From: Sphingomonas sp.
Lineage (GTDB): Bacteria; Pseudomonadota; Alphaproteobacteria; Sphingomonadales; Sphingomonadaceae
Length of the DNA stretch: 8,334 nucleotides
Assembly: GCA_030824725.1 (NCBI GenBank)
Contig: JAPJRE010000166.1
Coordinates: 1 to 8,334, forward strand
Reading direction: 5' to 3'
In this document: piece after piece, positions 5,659-8,334 of the stretch
Position numbering within the stretch: the first letter of the stretch is position 1
How the letters are laid out: every line of letters begins with the position of its first letter
Made by a program: the position numbers and the translations under genes
Notes under the pieces: generated by a model
What the model saw: the letters and a program-made list of their open reading frames with translations, nothing else
Told to the model about the DNA's origin: nothing
Database searches by the model: none

Positions 5659-7317
5659 TCAGTCGATCTTGGGCAGCGTCTCGAACTGGTGGAAGGGCGG
5701 GGGGCTCGACAGCGTCCATTCGAGCGTGGTGGCACCTTCGCCCCAGGGATTGGCTTCCGCCTTCCGGCCGGCGATCAGCGAGTAGATCACGTTGACGAAG
5801 AACACCGCCATGCCCGCCGCCATGATCATGTAACCGACCGTCGCGGTGTTGTTCCAGTACGCATACTGGTCCGTATAGTCGGGGATGCGGCGTGGCATGC
5901 CCTGGAGGCCTAGGAAGTGCATCGGGAAGAACAGCAGGTTCACGCCGGCGAAGAACACCCAGAAGTGAATCTGGCCGAGCAGTTCGCTGTACATCTTCCC
6001 CGTCATCTTCGGGAACCAATAGTAGAAGCCCGCGAACAGGCTGAACACCGCGCCGAGCGATAGTACATAGTGGAAGTGGGCGACGACGTAATAGGTGTCC
6101 TGCATATAGTCGTCGACGCCGCCATTGGCGAGAACGACGCCGGTCACGCCGCCGACGGTGAACATGAAGATGAAGCCGATCGCCCAGACCATCGGGGTCT
6201 TGAAGCTGATCGATCCGCCCCACATCGTCGCGATCCAGGAGAAGATCTTCACGCCGGTCGGCACCGCGATCACCATGGTCGCGGCGGTGAAGTACATCTT
6301 CACCTGCACCGAAAGACCGGTGGTGAACATGTGGTGCGCCCAGACGACGAAGCCGACCAGGCCGATCGCCACCATCGCATAGGCCATGCCGAGATAGCCG
6401 AACACCGGCTTGCGGCTGAACGTCGCGATGATGTGGCTGATGATGCCGAAGCCCGGCAGGATCATGATGTACACTTCGGGGTGGCCGAAGAACCAGAACA
6501 GGTGCTGGTAGAGCACCGGATCGCCGCCGTACTGCGGATCGTAGAAGGCGGTGCCGAAGTTGCGATCGGTAATCAGCATGGTAATCGCCGCCGCCAGCAC
6601 CGGCAGCGCCAGCAGCAGCAGGAAGGCGGTGACCAGCACCGACCAGGCGAACAGCGGCATCTTGTGCAGCGTCATGCCCGGCGCGCGCATGTTGAAGATC
6701 GTCGTGATGAAGTTGATCGCGCCGAGGATCGACGCCGCGCCCGCGAGATGGAGCGAGAAGATCGCGAAATCGACCGACGGCCCCGGCTCGCCATAGGTGG
6801 AGAGCGGCGCATAGACCGTCCAGCCGGTGCCGGCACCCACCCCGACGAAGGGCGAGAGCATCAGCAGGATGAACCCGGCAACGGTCAGCCAGAACGAGAT
6901 GTTGTTCATCCGCGGGAAGGCCATGTCCGGCGCGCCGATCATGATCGGCACGAACCAGTTGCCGAACCCGCCGATCATCGCCGGCATCACCATGAAGAAC
7001 ACCATGATTAGGCCGTGCGCGGTGATCAGCACGTTCCAGAAGTGCATCGCCTCGTCGAACGTGCCTTCGCCGTGCAGCTGGGCGACCCACCAGGGCAGAT
7101 ACTGGATGCCCGGCTGCATCAGCTCGGCGCGCATGATGCCCGAGATCGCGCCGCCGATGATCCCCGCGAAGATCGCGAAGATCAGGTAGAGCGTGCCGAT
7201 GTCCTTGTGGTTTGTGGACATGAACCAGCGGGCGAAGAAGCCGGGCTTGTGATCGGCGTCATGGTCGCCATGCGCATGGTCGTGTGCGGCGGCATAGGGG
7301 AGCGCGGTATCGGTCAT
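5659..7317 (-). CDS. ctaD: Cytochrome c oxidase subunit I (aa3 type)
   Basis: This 552-residue protein is the catalytic subunit that reduces oxygen to water and pumps protons. It has about twelve membrane helices and every key residue: heme a ligands H101 (ITAHG) and H416, heme a3 ligand H414 (VVAHFHYVLS), CuB ligands H279, H328 and H329 (GHPEVY, WAHHMF), and Y283, which crosslinks to H279. The D channel is complete (N120, D131, N138 and E281), and the K channel has T354 and K357 (PTGVKIF). This marks a type A1, fully proton-pumping oxidase of the mitochondrial kind. The N-terminus has a histidine-rich HDHAHGDHDADH (12-23) before the family start STNHKDIGTLYL. The C-terminus LEWTLSSPPPFHQFETLP is typical. 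The start follows the ctaC stop by 3 nt, indicating cotranscription, with no strong ribosome binding site of its own. Confidence 0.98.
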   Translation of the reverse strand: MTDTALPYAAAHDHAHGDHDADHKPGFFARWFMSTNHKDIGTLYLIFAIFAGIIGGAISGIMRAELMQPGIQYLPWWVAQLHGEGTFDEAMHFWNVLITAHGLIMVFFMVMPAMIGGFGNWFVPIMIGAPDMAFPRMNNISFWLTVAGFILLMLSPFVGVGAGTGWTVYAPLSTYGEPGPSVDFAIFSLHLAGAASILGAINFITTIFNMRAPGMTLHKMPLFAWSVLVTAFLLLLALPVLAAAITMLITDRNFGTAFYDPQYGGDPVLYQHLFWFFGHPEVYIMILPGFGIISHIIATFSRKPVFGYLGMAYAMVAIGLVGFVVWAHHMFTTGLSVQVKMYFTAATMVIAVPTGVKIFSWIATMWGGSISFKTPMVWAIGFIFMFTVGGVTGVVLANGGVDDYMQDTYYVVAHFHYVLSLGAVFSLFAGFYYWFPKMTGKMYSELLGQIHFWVFFAGVNLLFFPMHFLGLQGMPRRIPDYTDQYAYWNNTATVGYMIMAAGMAVFFVNVIYSLIAGRKAEANPWGEGATTLEWTLSSPPPFHQFETLPKID

Positions 7318-7320
7318 GGC

Positions 7321-8334
7321 TCAGTTGCCCGTGTTGCCGGCGCCGGCGGGGTTCGCGGTCGCAGGCTGGTTGGACGGTGCCGGCGTGGCGGTGGCGTCGA
7401 CGGTCGGGGCGGCTTCCACGGCACCATTGGCGGTGGCGTCGGTCGCGTCGTTGCCCATGGCGGTGGTGCTCGCCGGTTCGGCCGCGGCGCCCGGCATGGT
7501 GCCGCCCTTCGAGGCGACCCATTGCGCGAACTTGGCCGGGCTCACCGCCTCGACGGCGATCGGCATATAGGCGTGGCGCGCGCCGCACAGTTCGGAGCAC
7601 TGGCCGAAATACACGCCTTCCTTCTGGATGATGAAGCTCGTCTCGTTGAGGCGCCCGGGGATCGCGTCGAGCTTGATCCAGAAGGCGGGGACCGCCCAGC
7701 TATGGATCACGTCGGTCGCGGTCGTCACGAGCCGAATCGGGACGCCGACCGGCAGCACCACGCGCTGGTCGGTGGCGAGCAGGCGGGGGCCGTCGGCATC
7801 GGAGCGATAGCGCTGATCCTTGCCGACCTGTCCCTCTTCCTTGAGCATGTTGGCGGTCAGCTGGATGTTGCCGTTATCCGGATATTCGTACGACCAGAAC
7901 CACTGGTTGCCGATCGCCTTGAGCGTCACTGCGTTCTTCGGCGCGGGCTTGAACTGCGCGGCGAGCAGCTTGATCGAGGGGATCGCGATCGCGACCAGGA
8001 TCAGCACCGGCGCCAGCGTCCAGACGATCTCGATCGCGGTGTTGTGGCTGGTGCGCGAGGGCGTGGGATTGGCCGCCCGGCGGTAGCGGATGATCACCCA
8101 TACCAGCAGCAGCAGCACGAAGATCGAGATGATCGTGATCAGCGGCAGCAGGATGTGGTTGTGGAAATCATGCGCGTCTTCGCCGGTGGGGGTCACCTGC
8201 TGCTGCAGCGAGATGGCCTTGTCGATCGGCTCGCCGACTCCCGGCACCGCCTGGTGCAGCGGCTTGCCGGCCGCATCGAGCGTGGGGTCGGCGACTTTGG
8301 CAGCAGGCTGCGCGGTGGCGGCAGGGGGTGCGGC
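7321..8334 (-). CDS. ctaC: Cytochrome c oxidase subunit II (5' end outside window)
   Basis: The frame stays open to the window edge, giving 337 visible residues without a signal peptide, so the true start lies outside. A GTG at 8247 (residue 30 visible) is not a credible start. The visible N-terminus is an Ala/Pro-rich linker, then two membrane helices at about 60-82 and 100-126, then the periplasmic cupredoxin domain. WFWSYEYPD near 145 contains the aromatic patch where electrons from cytochrome c enter. The CuA ligands are complete: H211 (DVIHSW), then C246, E248, C250, H254 and M257 in GQCSELCGARHAYMP. No heme c motif (CxxCH) follows, so this is not a caa3 oxidase. After about residue 279 comes a 58-residue Ala/Thr/Pro-rich tail with no Lys or Arg. 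The stop is 3 nt before ctaD. Confidence 0.97.
   Translation of the reverse strand, partial: AAPPAATAQPAAKVADPTLDAAGKPLHQAVPGVGEPIDKAISLQQQVTPTGEDAHDFHNHILLPLITIISIFVLLLLVWVIIRYRRAANPTPSRTSHNTAIEIVWTLAPVLILVAIAIPSIKLLAAQFKPAPKNAVTLKAIGNQWFWSYEYPDNGNIQLTANMLKEEGQVGKDQRYRSDADGPRLLATDQRVVLPVGVPIRLVTTATDVIHSWAVPAFWIKLDAIPGRLNETSFIIQKEGVYFGQCSELCGARHAYMPIAVEAVSPAKFAQWVASKGGTMPGAAAEPASTTAMGNDATDATANGAVEAAPTVDATATPAPSNQPATANPAGAGNTGN

Noticed and set aside
3024..5735. A 903-codon open frame on the minus strand antisense to the receptor gene
   Set aside because: Its translation is Arg/Ala/Gly-rich with no domain, while the plus-strand frame has a signal peptide, plug and barrel. Long antisense frames are common in high-GC codon usage.
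6070..7011. A 313-codon plus-strand frame antisense to ctaD
   Set aside because: It is His/Arg/Asp-rich without any recognisable domain and lies wholly within the certain ctaD gene. The frames at 514-1359 and 2404-3027 (plus strand) over ctaE and ctaB are rejected for the same reason.
7321..8247. ctaC starting at the GTG at 8247
   Set aside because: This start would omit the signal peptide, and the frame continues open to the window edge as an Ala/Pro-rich linker, so the gene is truncated by the window.

Overview
This window is the aa3-type cytochrome c oxidase (cox/cta) locus of a high-GC alphaproteobacterium. The protein sequences and gene order (ctaC-ctaD, ctaB, a small coxF-like gene, ctaG, ctaE, a DUF983 gene, then probably SURF1) point to Sphingomonadaceae, most likely Sphingomonas or a close relative. 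That placement rests on recognition, not on a search.

Layout, read along the minus strand from the right edge. The 5'-truncated ctaC (subunit II, CuA site) is followed after 3 nt by ctaD (subunit I, heme a / heme a3-CuB). A strong hairpin with a U-tract lies just past ctaD. Next comes a plus-strand gene for a TonB-dependent siderophore-type receptor (3519-5600), which converges on ctaD. A 229-nt divergent control region (3290-3518) separates the receptor from a second minus-strand gene set: a 94-residue protein of unknown function, ctaB (heme O synthase), a 56-residue single-pass coxF-like protein, ctaG (Cox11, CuB insertion), ctaE (subunit III), a DUF983 zinc-ribbon membrane protein, and the first nine codons of what is probably SURF1 at the left edge. 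ctaB/coxF-like/ctaG are joined by two ATGA overlaps, and ctaE overlaps the longest DUF983 frame by 41 nt.

Together the minus-strand genes encode the three core subunits of the oxidase plus factors that make heme O and insert CuB, so they build one terminal oxidase. Catalytic and proton-channel residues of subunit I and the CuA ligands of subunit II are all present. No heme A synthase (ctaA) is in the window.

The unusual point is the outer-membrane iron-type receptor lying in opposite orientation inside the cox cluster. With the terminator after ctaD, it should split the locus into two transcription units and puts a possible Fur-type control region next to the assembly genes. I see no CRISPR array, RNA gene, transposase, attachment site or novel enzymatic system. 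Apart from the receptor insertion and two proteins of unknown function, this is core respiratory DNA.
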